A DNA stretch of 64,000 bases from Ottelia alismoides (Eukaryota; Streptophyta; Magnoliopsida; Alismatales; Hydrocharitaceae). Shown here one piece after another: positions 20,954 through 32,268 of the stretch. The position numbers and the translations under genes are program-made. The notes under the pieces are model-generated. The model was not told the DNA's origin and ran no database searches. It saw nothing but the letters and a program-made list of their open reading frames with translations. The DNA lies in contig JAZKJV010003270.1 of NCBI GenBank assembly GCA_037367405.1, forward strand, positions 310,001 to 374,000, read 5' to 3'. The number at the start of each line of letters is the position of its first letter. The first letter of the stretch is position 1.

Positions 20954-23900
20954 TTATGCAAGAAAAATGCCAATGCACAAATGCGATTGAACTAGGTTAT
21001 TAAGGAATCAAGCGATTTAGCCATATTAATTTAATTTATATTAATCCTAATTAGACAGATTTTATTTTTCCTAGAAACCTCATCAAATGATGAATGCAAA
21101 ATATATTTTTTTGGAATTTTTAGATTTAAGATGCAACAATGAAAAATGCAACCTTTTTAGGGGCTTTTATGCAATTTTTCATGCAAACAGAATGCAAATA
21201 TTATGAAAAATTTACTGGAAGTGAAACATGATGAACTGAAGCTAAAATAATTTTTTGGAAATTTTCTGATAATGTATGATTTTCTATGAATTTCTAAATG
21301 GAAATAGAGTGACTGTGAGTATTTAATTTCTAATAAATCCATGAAACCAAATTATCAAAAAAGCCAATTTTTATCAAAAAGGTATTTTAATGACCAATCC
21401 AAGAGAGTTGGAATTTCACAAAAATAATATTTATGGATTTAATTAAAAATTAATTACAGAAATTACTCAATAATTGATTTTATGCAAAAAACAAATCCAT
21501 TTATGATGCAATTTGACAATAATTAAAGCACAACAAGAAGCATCATATCTGAATTTTTCATAGTTTTTGGATAAATATTTAATTAAATATGAATTTCAGA
21601 TCATGAATAGGATAAAATAAGCAATTTTCACCAAAATAGTTATAATTTTTAATTACTATCACAAAATTACAAATAAATAGCCGAGATATAGAATTATATG
21701 GTCTACAAGCAATTTTTGTATTAAAAAAATGATGCAATCTTGAAGTCCAAACTGGGGCATAAATGCAAGGGTGTCTTTGCAATACAGAAATTGAAACTTA
21801 ACAAAAAAATGTGTACAAGGGAAATTTTGCAAATAAAGAAACTTAACGAGATTAATATACAATTTTCATAAAAAATAAAAATGAAAAATGAAAAATGAAA
21901 TCAAATGGACCTTGCAGAACGTTGGTTCCACATCTAGGGCAAGTATGGATCTGGTGAAGGACGCAAAACTGACCGTTGACGGAAGGCTCGCGGGCGAGAC
22001 GGTGAGGTCGGCGTGGCTACGAGGGGGCATGGGTGGCTGAGCCATGCAGGTGCGACGTCGAGGCGACAGAGGCAGCGCGTGTAGCTTTAGGCAGGCGGTG
22101 GTCGTACCTGGGGGTAGGAGGAGAACTAGCGGTTGTAAGAGGCAGCGATAGCACAGGGCACAACCGTCGCAACGGTTGGGGCCGCACACGGCGCAAGGGG
22201 ACGTAAAGGGAACGCAGTTGGGGCGGCGCGACATCGCGCGGTGAAAGACAGTCGTGCTGGGCCACTGGAGGAGTGGAACGCAGGAGGGCGGCATGTGGCT
22301 AGAACGACGAGGATGGCGGCTGGGAGCTACTGCAGCTAGATGCACATTCGTGCATGCGGAGGCACGCAACAGGGGGCTTGAAGGCACGTGCACGCAGAAG
22401 GCTATTGCTGGAGGGCAGAACCCGGGTGCAGGGCGGTTGGCGGAGTCGGCCAGGAGGTTGCAGGCCGCTGGAAGAGGCACGCAGCCACAGGCGAAGGAAC
22501 GACTCCTCACCCTGCAACTTTTTTATTTTGATTTTATATTTTTTTATTTTTTCAAATTCAATGAAATGAGAATGAAGAGGTGGTTATGATAATAATGGAG
22601 AGGTGATGTTGAATGATTATAATGATGTAAGAATAAAAATAAAAAATTATTATGAGGTGGTGTGCATTTGATGATGGTTAGACGATTATGGATCAACCGA
22701 ACAACAACAAAAATGTGAGATAAAATTGAGAAAATAGAGATGGATAACTTACCTGTGATTCACCGGATTTTGGAGGAGATGTGCTGCAACTCTGATCGTC
22801 ACCTCGAGAAGGATGGCAAAGTGTCCTTTTATGCTAAGAGAGCCTGACTAGAAGCTCACGACACGGCATCAGTGGTGTCAAGGATCTCACCTCTGAGGTT
22901 GTCGTAACTCAACTCGTCTCCTACAGCTGTCACCTGAAGGTTAAAGGGGCTCAACCTCTCTTCTCTCAAAATGGCGGATGATCGGAATGTATTTGATGTG
23001 GGAAATAAAAGGGATGAGGGGGAAGTTAGAAAAGAGGTGGACAAAGTGGAGGAATCGTGGATAAATTGGCTTGGGTGGAAACTTGGAGTAGGGAACAAGT
23101 AAAGGGAGAAGAGGATAATAAATAAATAAAAGTTAAGTAAAATAAGTAGGCTACTAAAAATATTGAAGAGAAAATAAAAATAAAAGTAAAAAAAGATATA
23201 AATAAATAAATTTATAAATAAATAAAACAATTAATTAATTAATAAATTAATAAAATAAATAAATAGATATGGGGATGACACGTGGCGGCTCCAAGAGCTG
23301 TCACGTGTCGCTTCTAGAAAATTCAAAAATTAAATGTAAATAAAAAAAGAAATAACAAAGGAGGTCAAATAAAAAAGTGGTCAACACGAAAGTTGCTCGT
23401 CTCGACGAGATCTAAAACTTTTGTAAAGTACCAAGAACCAAAATAAAACATATGTACAAATTGAATTTTTAGGTGGTATCTTATTTGTATAAAATATCGA
23501 ATTTTTATCTTTTGCAGATTTTTTGTCATTTTTAAATAAAAAAATCAAAATAAAAATAGAGAAAACATGAAAGGAATATTTACAACTTAATCTAATTTTT
23601 AGGATTTGTAATAACTTTTAAAATAAAAAGGTAAAATGAAGGGTATTTTAGTCAATATGTACAATATACAATAGGGGCCCAAAACCCATGTTTCACATAC
23701 GATATCCGATTTTTATGAAATTGGTCTTGTTTTGAAGGTCTTTGAATGTATATTACTTTAAAATGAGTAGACCTAAATTAGACGTTCTATGAGAGAGATA
23801 TGAACATTTTAAGGTCTTTCGTCTCAAACTAGGTTTTGGATTTTATTTGTCAATTTTACAAGTTGATATTTCTTTGATATTTTTCCTTTATTAATGTTAG

Positions 23901-24134
23901 TAGTATGTACACTATAGAGTTGGTTTTATTGGATTTGGAGTTAGTATAAAATAGATACAAATAGGTGAATATGTACAAGTGAATTTTAGACTTCTTATTT
24001 AATGCAAACGTGAATGCTAAAATACACATGATATTTGAGTGCTAATTATGCACAATAAATGGAGATATGTAACTAATTACTAAGGATCAAAGCCCTATTT
24101 TTGACTTTTAGAGTGATGAATCACAGATTCATCA
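20954..24134 (-). repeat. 3' LTR of Ath2, end cut by Cop1
   Basis: It starts on the minus strand with TGATGAATCTGTGATTCATCA, a palindrome with 9-bp arms, right after the purine tract. A GC-rich segment (about 21940-22500) lies between AT-rich flanks; several overlapping frames there, on both strands, are composition effects. Compared with the other copy about 240 bases of its far end are missing at Cop1. Confidence 0.8.
23277..23309. promoter_or_regulatory. Inverted G-box pair in the Ath2 LTR
   Basis: GACACGTG (23277-23284) and CACGTGTC (23302-23309) form an inverted repeat around 17 bases. CACGTG is the plant G-box bound by bZIP and bHLH factors in light and abscisic-acid responses. It lies in the U3 part of the LTR. 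Function is inferred from the motif only. Confidence 0.45.
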
Positions 24135-24170
24135 ACCCCCTATACTTAAACCTTGCTCGTCCCCGAGCAA
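24135..24170 (-). other. Ath2 terminal hairpin and polypurine tract
   Basis: On the minus strand TTGCTCG-ggga-CGAGCAA (24170-24153) is followed by GGTTTAAGTATAGGGGG and one T before the LTR. The stem is perfect at 7 bp. The tract would prime plus-strand synthesis. Confidence 0.85.
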
Positions 24171-25580
24171 CTAAAATGGAATGCAAAAGTGAAATGATTT
24201 TGGGTTCTATACCAAGTTCATGAACAAAAGTTGAAAATAGAGCTCAACTCGACCTTTGGATTCATAGTGTGGTGAAATCTTATTGAGAATTGAATTTAGG
24301 AACTAACAACCTTTACATTCCACTAGTCTCTTATTCAAGTCACCTCAACAATCATGTCAGAACAGATCATCATACACAAATTCTGATGACTATGAACCTT
24401 ACTTGTATTATGTAAGTGAAATATAGCTCTCCACATCAGAAATGGCAAGGAACCAACCTCCTATAACATGGTAACTCTAATTCCCCAGTCTAGCAACTCT
24501 TTCCTCAAGGTGCGGCGTATTCCCTTCTAAGTTCAAGTGCAACCAGCTCAAGAAGAAGTGGTAGAGAAGAGACTGAATTGCAACCGATGTAGTCACATAT
24601 CCGTGGATCTTGACTTGTGTAGCCAAGTCTCCAGCTGCAAGCTTCCTTAGTATGAGACTTCGAAGCATATGCCTTGCAAATATACGTACTTCGGCCGGCA
24701 TTTTATTTTCAATCAAGTCTGTCCAAATTTTTTGGGGTTCTTTTTTCTTTTTCTCTCTCTTTTTTCCCTATTTTTTAAAAACTATATACAAGGTGCAACA
24801 TGTGAATCAAGAGTTTTTCTTCTTGAGCTGGTAGACTATCCCTCTTTTTAAGCATTATTGCAACCGACATCATACTGTCGTTAGACGATGCCACTGGACT
24901 GGGTTGAGATGCACTACCCTCTCTAGAGGAGGACGGATGTTTCCACCCATGTGCTACTCCTAGCCAAAGGATTCTACCTCCTCACCACCTCATCAATGAA
25001 GAACTACGTGCATGGTGCTTGTACAAGTTAGGTCACTATTTAAAAGAATCGTGCGTATGTACAAATTATTCTACTTAGACCAATCAAGATGATATGTGAA
25101 CATAGACTTGTGATCTAAAAGAATTAAGTCACACGTCTTGAAAAAATATTAACTCCAGTTCCTATAAGGTTCCTCCGAAATTAGGTAGATTAAGGTCAAA
25201 TCAAATCCATCGTCGACATCTATTCATAACTTGGTTTTGAACCCACTAACTTTTCACTTTGCATATGCTAGATATGAAAATGAGATGCAAATGACACGCT
25301 TTATAGATGAATGAAGTGCAAGATATTTTTTAATGCAAGGATGATGTGCATAGTAAATAAGAAGCCTTTTTGTGTTTTTTTGGTATACCTCCAATTTTAC
25401 ATTAAATTTTACAAAAGTATTATTTACAAGAATTTTACAACATTTTTACACATTATACAATATACATACTATACAAGTATACACGTATTTTCCAAAAAAA
25501 ATCATTTTTTACGCACCGCATAATTATTGCACAATATATACAAAAAATACGTGAAAGTATGAGCTACGGGTATAGTACAC
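24171..25580 (-). other. Ath2 3' UTR without recognisable gene
   Basis: Mixed to AT-rich sequence with T-rich runs at 24727-24780 and 25370-25560. Short open frames show no known domain. It corresponds in place to 11661-13220 of Ath1. Confidence 0.5.
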
Positions 25581-25939
25581 ACCCCCTATACTTAGCGTGT
25601 GCTATGTCCTCAGAGCACCAGAGATAAATAGACATAGCTCGTGCTATGTGTAGGAGAGCTAAAATAACAAAAAAAAATAGAAGTCAATCCGCCCCCCTAT
25701 CCGTAGGCTCTGGTCTGCCTAAGTGTAGAAGAAGATCAAGAATGGGGTCGAGGTCATGAGTAGAAATGGATGGATATACATGGTGGGCATCAATCCCCCC
25801 TATACCTAGGCTCTGGTCAGCCTAAGTCTCGGACATGAGTGAGTGTGAGAACTGATGAGATCTGGAGAATATACAGAAAATGGTGAAGAGACTCAGGTTA
25901 CACTCCCCCTATACTTAGGATCTAGTCATCCTAAGTATA
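25581..25939 (-). repeat. Four hairpin plus purine-tract modules in the Ath2 3' UTR
   Basis: Minus-strand units about 100-115 bp apart: CTATACTTAGGAT-gactag-ATCCTAAGTATAG followed by GGGG (25939-25903, a perfect 13-bp stem); CTTAGGCT-gaccag-AGCCTAGG then TATAGGGGGG (about 25827-25795); CTTAGGC-agaccag-AGCCTACGG then ATAGGGGGG (about 25722-25691); and GCTAAGTATAGGGGGTGT (about 25597-25580) with a weak stem. Number, spacing and sequence match the Ath1 set. Confidence 0.85.
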
Positions 25940-26770
25940 GCCATAAAATGAAACGATATGGTGCCAGGGCGAGTGATACGAATCACTAGGGAGGGAGGGA
26001 AACAAAAGAAAGAAAATATATACAAGGAGGAGTGAGAATATACAAGGATCAAGAATGTTTGTGACAAACCTTCTTACGGGAACAAGGAGGTGGGTAATAT
26101 ACATATGTGTCGATGTTGGAATCGTCCTCAGATGAATAATAGTGAGGTGTAGGGATCGTCCAACGAGGGTCGACACACAGGTGCTTGCCTAGATATGGCT
26201 TAAGAACAATCGAACTGAGATCACTCATATAAACCACCTCATCCGGACCCTATGAGGATTCCTTCGAAAATTTCTTCTCCAATATGTTGAAGGAAACTTT
26301 CTTAGTTAGTTTTCTAGAAGCTGAATCATTGAGAGGGAGAGGAGAGCGATGCATTCAAGAGTTCAGGGGAACACACTTGAGGAATAAATTCTCGACTTCC
26401 TCTTACTAGATAACTGGCTAGAGGAGGGAGAAACCGTGTTTTTGGGTGGGATCAATTTAGTTTTGGTTGTCTCCTTTGAAGGTCTAAGATGTGGTGCGGT
26501 GCTAACCATGGGTTCCTTATCAGACGAGTCACCATATAGATTGTAATATTCCTGAAGGGTCACCACACAACTCAGATAGGTGCTAGTGTTCTCAGTCGGC
26601 TTGGCATAAGGAGTGATGCAAGCAGTGGGAGTCAATGATGTGTGGGGAGTCTCTGATCCAATGGTTAGCTCGACAGCCAGTATCTCAGGTGTAAAAGAGA
26701 GGTATGACTCAACTACCTCTCGATGATCACAACTATCAGCGGCCTAGGGGGTTACCTTAGAGTATAGTGT
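25940..26770 (-). other. Ath2 post-protease linker and deletion point
   Basis: Minus-strand frames (26635-26363 and 26237-26049) give Ser/Thr/Pro-rich protein without a known domain; in Ath1 the same place holds the acidic linker ahead of RT. RT and everything after it are missing, so an internal deletion must lie roughly between 26230 and 25940. Confidence 0.5.
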
Positions 26771-27330
26771 GTCAAAGAATGGGTGAGGTAGGAGTGCTCC
26801 CAATGTTATAAAATCTATCTCCCGAGTCTCACAATCTATAGTCGTCTTAGCTGAGGCTAAGAACGGCTTCCCGAGAATAATAAGAGACTGGGTAAACACT
26901 CCTTGGTGCTCAAGGTCAATGGCCGTGGAGTCTACCTAGAGTAGAACACCTTTGAAAGTAATGATGACTGAAATGGTTCCTCTCAGCCGCTTTATAGATC
27001 GATCAGCCAGCTGAACGATCTCTCTCGAGTTTCTGATTTGCTTGAGTTTGAGCTTATCAAACACAAATGTCGGGAGGATATTTATCAGTGAGTCATCATC
27101 GATTCTCGCATGGGTAAAGATAGTTTCTTTGATTTCACATTACCCTAGGCAACCACATCACTCTACGGCTCTTGGTCTTGCTCGTCATCACCAAGGAGGT
27201 GGCCATAGACACTATGCGTCACTCAGTCCTTTTATTTCCTGACCTCTTAGGCATTAATTTACTTCCTACAAATCATTTGAGGTCGGGGAAGTGATCTATG
27301 GCCTTTATTAAGGGAAGCTTAAAAAATCAA
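26771..27330 (-). pseudogene. Ath2 aspartic protease remnant
   Basis: Minus-strand reading gives IDHFPDLK near 27300, matching LDHFPTLK of Ath1. It then gives DDDSLINILPTFVFDKLKL, where DDDSL stands at the position of the DNGSS active site, and ADRSIKRLRGTISVIITFKG. The end is SLIILGKPFLASAKTTIDCE with the ILG motif (about 26880-26830). Stops and shifts break the reading. The order and motifs leave little doubt about identity. Confidence 0.8.
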
Positions 27331-28502
27331 TTCTTCATCGAGTGCTTCCCTTGGGGCAGGATACAATTTTTTAGGTCTTTATCATTTTCTATTTTTATGA
27401 ATTTTTATGATTTTTCAATGTTTTTAGTCTTTTTGATTTTTTCAATGTTTTTTTTATTTTTAATCGGAGAAGGAGGAGCAGGAGGATGTACAGACTCTGG
27501 ATGGGAAGGTAAATGGTTAGTAGAAGAGGGAGGTAGAATGGACTCCAACTGTATAGAGTGTGTATGTTTCTTTATATCCTCTAAGTTTTCAATATCGAAT
27601 CTGCTTATTCCATTCTCCACTTCCATACCTGAGCTGGAATAAATTGAAATGATTCGATCGATGACATTTCTAAGTTTATCCTCAATAAATTCATATCTCT
27701 TCACAACCCTAGAAATCTTATCCTCCAAAGAGTCCTCATAGCAAATCATTGAAGCAGTCTGTCTACTCGGAGGATGCGGTTGGGATCTTGAAGTCGCATA
27801 ATCAACATACGTAGACTCTGGCATGTAATGCTGGGTTGAGTATGGACCATCCGGATGGCAGATATTGGTTGGAGCCTCGAATAATGGAGTCGATGAATGG
27901 ATGGCTTGTACGTCTAGCTCATGAGTCCAAGCATGTGCATGTGTAGGCTCTCTGAATTTGGTATGAAGGCTGGTCAATGTGGGCTTGATTACTAGGGTTA
28001 ATCAAATCAAGAAGATCATATGATACAGGCCTCTCCATTTGGTTTGTTCGATCGATCATGTTATGCCATAAAGTCATGTTTGGATGTGTATATGGGAATT
28101 GTTGTATGGTCATAACTTGAGGTGGGGACAAATAATTATGCCAATTATTTGTCTCAAGATTAGCTTTCTCTTCGAATTGTTCATTGATTCCAACAATCGA
28201 ATGATTATGAGGTGAGTTATCCTAGGTTGGAAGTGGGTCACAGGTGTAAGAAGGTGGGGGTAGGTGAGAAGTACGAAGAAGTGGGGAAGTCAGTCAAAGT
28301 TCTGACTTCGCAGTCTTGATGGGGGTTTGAGGAGGAATAAGAAGGTGAAGATCATCGAATTATGATTGATGAGGAGTGACCCAGATATGATGATCAATAT
28401 CCTGACATCTTTAAGAGAAATTGATGAATGTAAGTGGATCAAGGTAGAAAACGTGCAAGTACACAAGATAACACACACAGAATGACACAAACGTAAGAGC
28501 AA
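27331..28502 (-). pseudogene. Ath2 gag C-terminal region
   Basis: A 190-codon minus frame (27977-27405) and its upstream neighbour (28131-27919) encode Ser/Pro/His-rich low-complexity protein with a charged helical stretch (EDSLEDKISRVVKRYEFIEDKL). By position, just ahead of protease, this is the Gag tail, comparable with 5878-6500 of Ath1. No zinc knuckle or firm capsid motif was found, so the call rests on position. Confidence 0.5.
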
Positions 28503-29792
28503 AATCCCAAATTCACCAACTCTACACGTGAGGGTTGTAAAGGTTCAACCGAATTATATTGTCAGTTTTAATTGGTGATAAATACAAGTCTTGAAAGATT
28601 AACGAGCTATTAAGTGCTTGTACTTCCCTACAGACTGTCCCGATTCTTATGAAACCTACTTTCAGCCAATATAGGAGTAAGTGTGGACTGCATAAATACG
28701 ACTACCTATTTCTTGAGGGCAAATACTTATAAGGCGTCCTCTAAACCTCCCACTCTGCTAAGAAAATCCGGACCATTTTCTGGCTACCCGTAGATCCTCA
28801 CTGAAAAGTGGTTAATCATTTTGACCAGTAGTCTATACGAAAATCCTAGCTTTGTCTCTATCGTAGTGTCATCTCTCTCTCATTTGCAAGTAAATCAGAC
28901 AATGATGGGGTTACTCTCTCGAAAACAGGGTTAGATTTATTCAATTTTTTTGGCCCAATTCAATTACCAGTCCTGATTTTAAAGATTAGTTGTCACTATA
29001 ATTAATATGCATAAGCAATCACGTCTACTGTTCAATCCCAATTCCATTATCCTAAGTTAGAAAAACCGAGGGAGGGAATAAAAAATGCCAATGCGATCGA
29101 GAAAATGATGATGAATGCTTGAGTAAGAAGATTTACAATGCCTCTAGCTCTCTACAATGCGGGATGCAATACTGAATTGAAATTTAACACTATATGAAAT
29201 GCACACGAGAAAATCATTCCTAGATAGGCAGTTCTGTTAGTGAGTGATGAACAAATTATTTTGACTAATAGCTCTATTGTTTAAGTACATCTCGTTAGAT
29301 ATGATGTGTGGTCCTATAAAGTACGAGCACAAGTCAAAAAAATTCTCTAAGAGTTGCGAGTGTAGGTCCTAGTCTACGTCAAGGAAAGCACACAAACACG
29401 AAGGGTTTGACGTACAATCATGATACATGTGTCGGATTTTGAATGGAATCCGCTAGAAATCAAGCAATTATTACAAGTTATTTTTTTTTCAAAAATTAAA
29501 TATCTCTTCTCAAATAATTTTCTTCTTGATGCCTCAACAACAGGCTCGCTTTACGAATTGCCAACCTCCGATGCTCTTCGAGATGCGTTAACTTCTAGAA
29601 AGCCGCACCAAGTCCACTGAGCCCTCGCACAAAAAGACAAAAATTATTTCAAAGAGAGATATCAAAATTTATATAAAAATTAACAAAAAACTGAAAAAAT
29701 GAAATAATTACAAGTTGGTTCGTGAATCAGACTACCTGAGTGAATGGAAAACCTAAACCTAATTTTCTAAAATGATCCTAAGTTGTTTACCT
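28503..29792 (-). other. Ath2 leader and expected gag start, nothing recognised
   Basis: No frame longer than 66 codons and no capsid motif seen. The region should hold the leader and the first half of gag, so it is probably heavily mutated. Confidence 0.4.
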
Positions 29793-29809
29793 CCTAGGCA
29801 ATAGAGCCA
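29793..29809 (-). other. Ath2 primer-binding site
   Basis: Two bases after the LTR end (GAATCTATCA) the minus strand reads TGGCTCTATTGCCTAGG. It resembles the Athila-type site TGGCGCCGTTGCC with several changes. It marks 29812 as the LTR edge and shows that copy B is the 5' LTR. Confidence 0.65.
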
Positions 29810-29811
29810 TT

Positions 29812-32268
29812 TGATAGATTCGTAAATCACCATAGTTAATTACGTGCGAAATTGTTGTAGTCGGCTAATATGGATCGATTAAAAATTAACCACACGAATC
29901 GATGAATCAACTAATTAATTAATATGTAGTTTTATGTATTTTTAACCTTTTCAAGCCCTAGGGTTGACTCAAGGAGGCAAAGGAACAACTTCGGATCAAC
30001 TAAGAAGAATTACCTCATGGTTTCCAAGCATATTTTTTTATTTTTTTATGCAGGAAAAATGCCAATGCACAAATGCGATTGAACTAGGTTATTAAGGGAT
30101 CAAGCGATTTAGCCAAAATAATTTTAATATGAAATTAATCCAAAGTTGCTAATTTTTATTTTTCCTGAAAACCTAATCTAATGATCAATGCAAAATGTAT
30201 TTTTTTGGAATTTTTAGATTTATTATGCAACAATGAAAAATGCAAACTTTTTAGGCTTTTTTATGCAATTTTTCGTGCAAACAGAATGCAAAAATTATGA
30301 AAATCTTATTCGTAGTGAAACATGATGAAATGAAGCTACACTAACCTTTTTGAAATTTTCTAACAATATATGATATTTTATGAATTTTTAAATGGAAATA
30401 GAGTGACTGTAAGTTTTTAATTTTTAATAAATCCATGAAATCAAATTATCCAGAAATCAATCTATCTCAAAAAGGTATTTTAGTGATCAATCCATGAGAG
30501 TTAGAATTTCGCAAAAATAATTTTTATGGATTTAATTAAAAATCAATAGAAATCACTCAACAATTTCTTTTATGCCAAAGATATTTCCATTTCAATGCAA
30601 GTTGGACAGTAATTAAAGCACAACAAGAGGCATTATCTTTGAATTTTTCACAATTTTTGGAGAAATATTTAATTAAATATGAATTTCAAATCATGAATTG
30701 GGTAAAATAAGCATTTTTTCTCCAAAATATTTTTAATTAATTAATTAATTCTTACAAAATTACAAATAAATAGCTAAGAGATATAGAATTATATGCTCAA
30801 CAACAAGAAATATTTTATTAAAAAAATGATGCAATCTTTAGGTCGAAACTGATGCGTAGATGCAAGGTTGTCTTTTCTATATAGAAATTGAAACTTAATA
30901 AAAAAATGTGCATAGTGAAACTTTTGCAAATAAAGAAACTTAACAGGCTTGATATATATTTTTAAAAAAATAAAAAAATGAAATGAAATGGACCTTGTAG
31001 AATGTGGGTTCCACTCTAGGGCAGGTGTGGATATGGCAAAGGGCACGCAGTGGACTATTGACAGAGTGCTCACGGGCGAGGCGGTGAGGTCAACACGACC
31101 GCAAGGGGGTGCGGGTGGCTAAGCTGCGTAGGTGTGACATCGGCGCGGTAGAGATAGCGCGCATGGCTTCAGGCGGATGGTGGTTGCGCCTGGGGCAGGA
31201 GGAGAACTGGCGACCGCGAGTTGCAGCGATAGCGTGGGGCGCAACCACCGCGATGGCTGGGGCCTCAGGCAGTGGCAGGGAGCGAGAAGGGCGCGCGGCT
31301 GGGGCAGCGTAGCTACGCACGGTGAAGGAAGATTATGCTGGGCCGCTGGAGGGCGTTGGGTGGCTGGAACGATGCAGATGGTGTCTAGGAGCCGCTGCAG
31401 CTGGGTGCACGACCGTGCTCATGGAGGCATGCAACATGGGGTTGGAGAGCACGTGCGTGCGGAAGGCTACCGCTGGAGGGCAGAACTCGGGTGTGGGGTG
31501 GTTGGCGTAGTCGACCAGGAGGCGGCAGGCCACAGGAGGAGGCACGCAGCTGCTGGTGAAGGAACAACGTCTGGCCCTGCAACTTTCTTTTGTTTTGATT
31601 TTATATTTTTTAATTTTTTTAATATACAATGAAATGAGAATGAAGAGGTGGTGATGATGATAATGGAGAGGTGATGTTGATGATTATAATGATGTAAGAA
31701 TAAAAATAAAAAATGATTATGAGGTGGTGTGCGTTTGATTATGAAAATGATGGTGGTGAGGCGATTATGGATCAACAAAACAACAAGAAAAATGTGAGAT
31801 AAAAAATGAGAAAAAAAGATGGACAATTTACTTGTGATTCGTCAGATTTTGGAGGAGCTATGCTGCAACTCCGATTGTCGCCTCAAGAAGGATGGCAAAG
31901 TGTCCTTTTTAGCTAAGCGAGCATGGCTGGAAGCTCGTGACACGATAGCGATGGTGCCGCGGATCTCGCCTCTGAGGATGTCATTGCTCAACTCATCTAC
32001 TACAGTTGTCACCTGAAGGTCAATGGGGCTCGACCTGTCTTCTCTCAAAACGGAGAATGATCAAAAATGGAATTGATGTGGGGAACAAAAAGGATGGGGG
32101 AGGTTAAAAAAGAGGTGGAGAAAGTTGCTTGGGTGGGAACTTGGAGTAGGGAACAAGTAAAGGGAAAAGAGAAAAATAAATAAAAAAATTAAGTAAAATA
32201 AATAGGCTACTAAATATAATGAAGAGAAAATAAAAATAAAAGTAGAAAAAAAGATATAAAAAATAAAG
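29812..32268 (-). repeat. 5' LTR of Ath2, first 0.9 kb missing
   Basis: It matches the 3' LTR from 20957 to about 23200, including atgccaatgcacaaatgcg (30060) and the GC-rich block (31020-31590). The section equal to 23270-24134, with the palindromic LTR start, is absent: at 32268 the sequence switches to Ath3 pol. The far end (29812-30047) is present here but lost from the other copy. Confidence 0.8.

Larger units (their letters stand above)
20954..32268 (-). mobile_element. Ath2: Athila-like element with gag and protease only
   Basis: On the minus strand: 5' LTR (32268-29812, missing its first 0.9 kb), primer site, gag, protease, a linker, hairpin/purine modules, terminal hairpin and purine tract, and 3' LTR (24134-20954, whose end was cut by Cop1). 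RT, RNase H and integrase, expected between 26200 and 25950, are not there. The LTR copies agree over about 2.2 kb (20957-23200 against 30048-32268), including the GC-rich block. It landed in, or recombined with, Ath3 at 32268. Confidence 0.8.

Noticed and set aside
21866..22589. Overlapping ORFs up to 214 codons on both strands, repeated at 31090-31632
   Set aside because: They coincide with the GC-rich block of the two Ath2 LTRs. Low-complexity Pro/Ala/Arg/Gly protein in several frames at once, not conserved as protein between copies.
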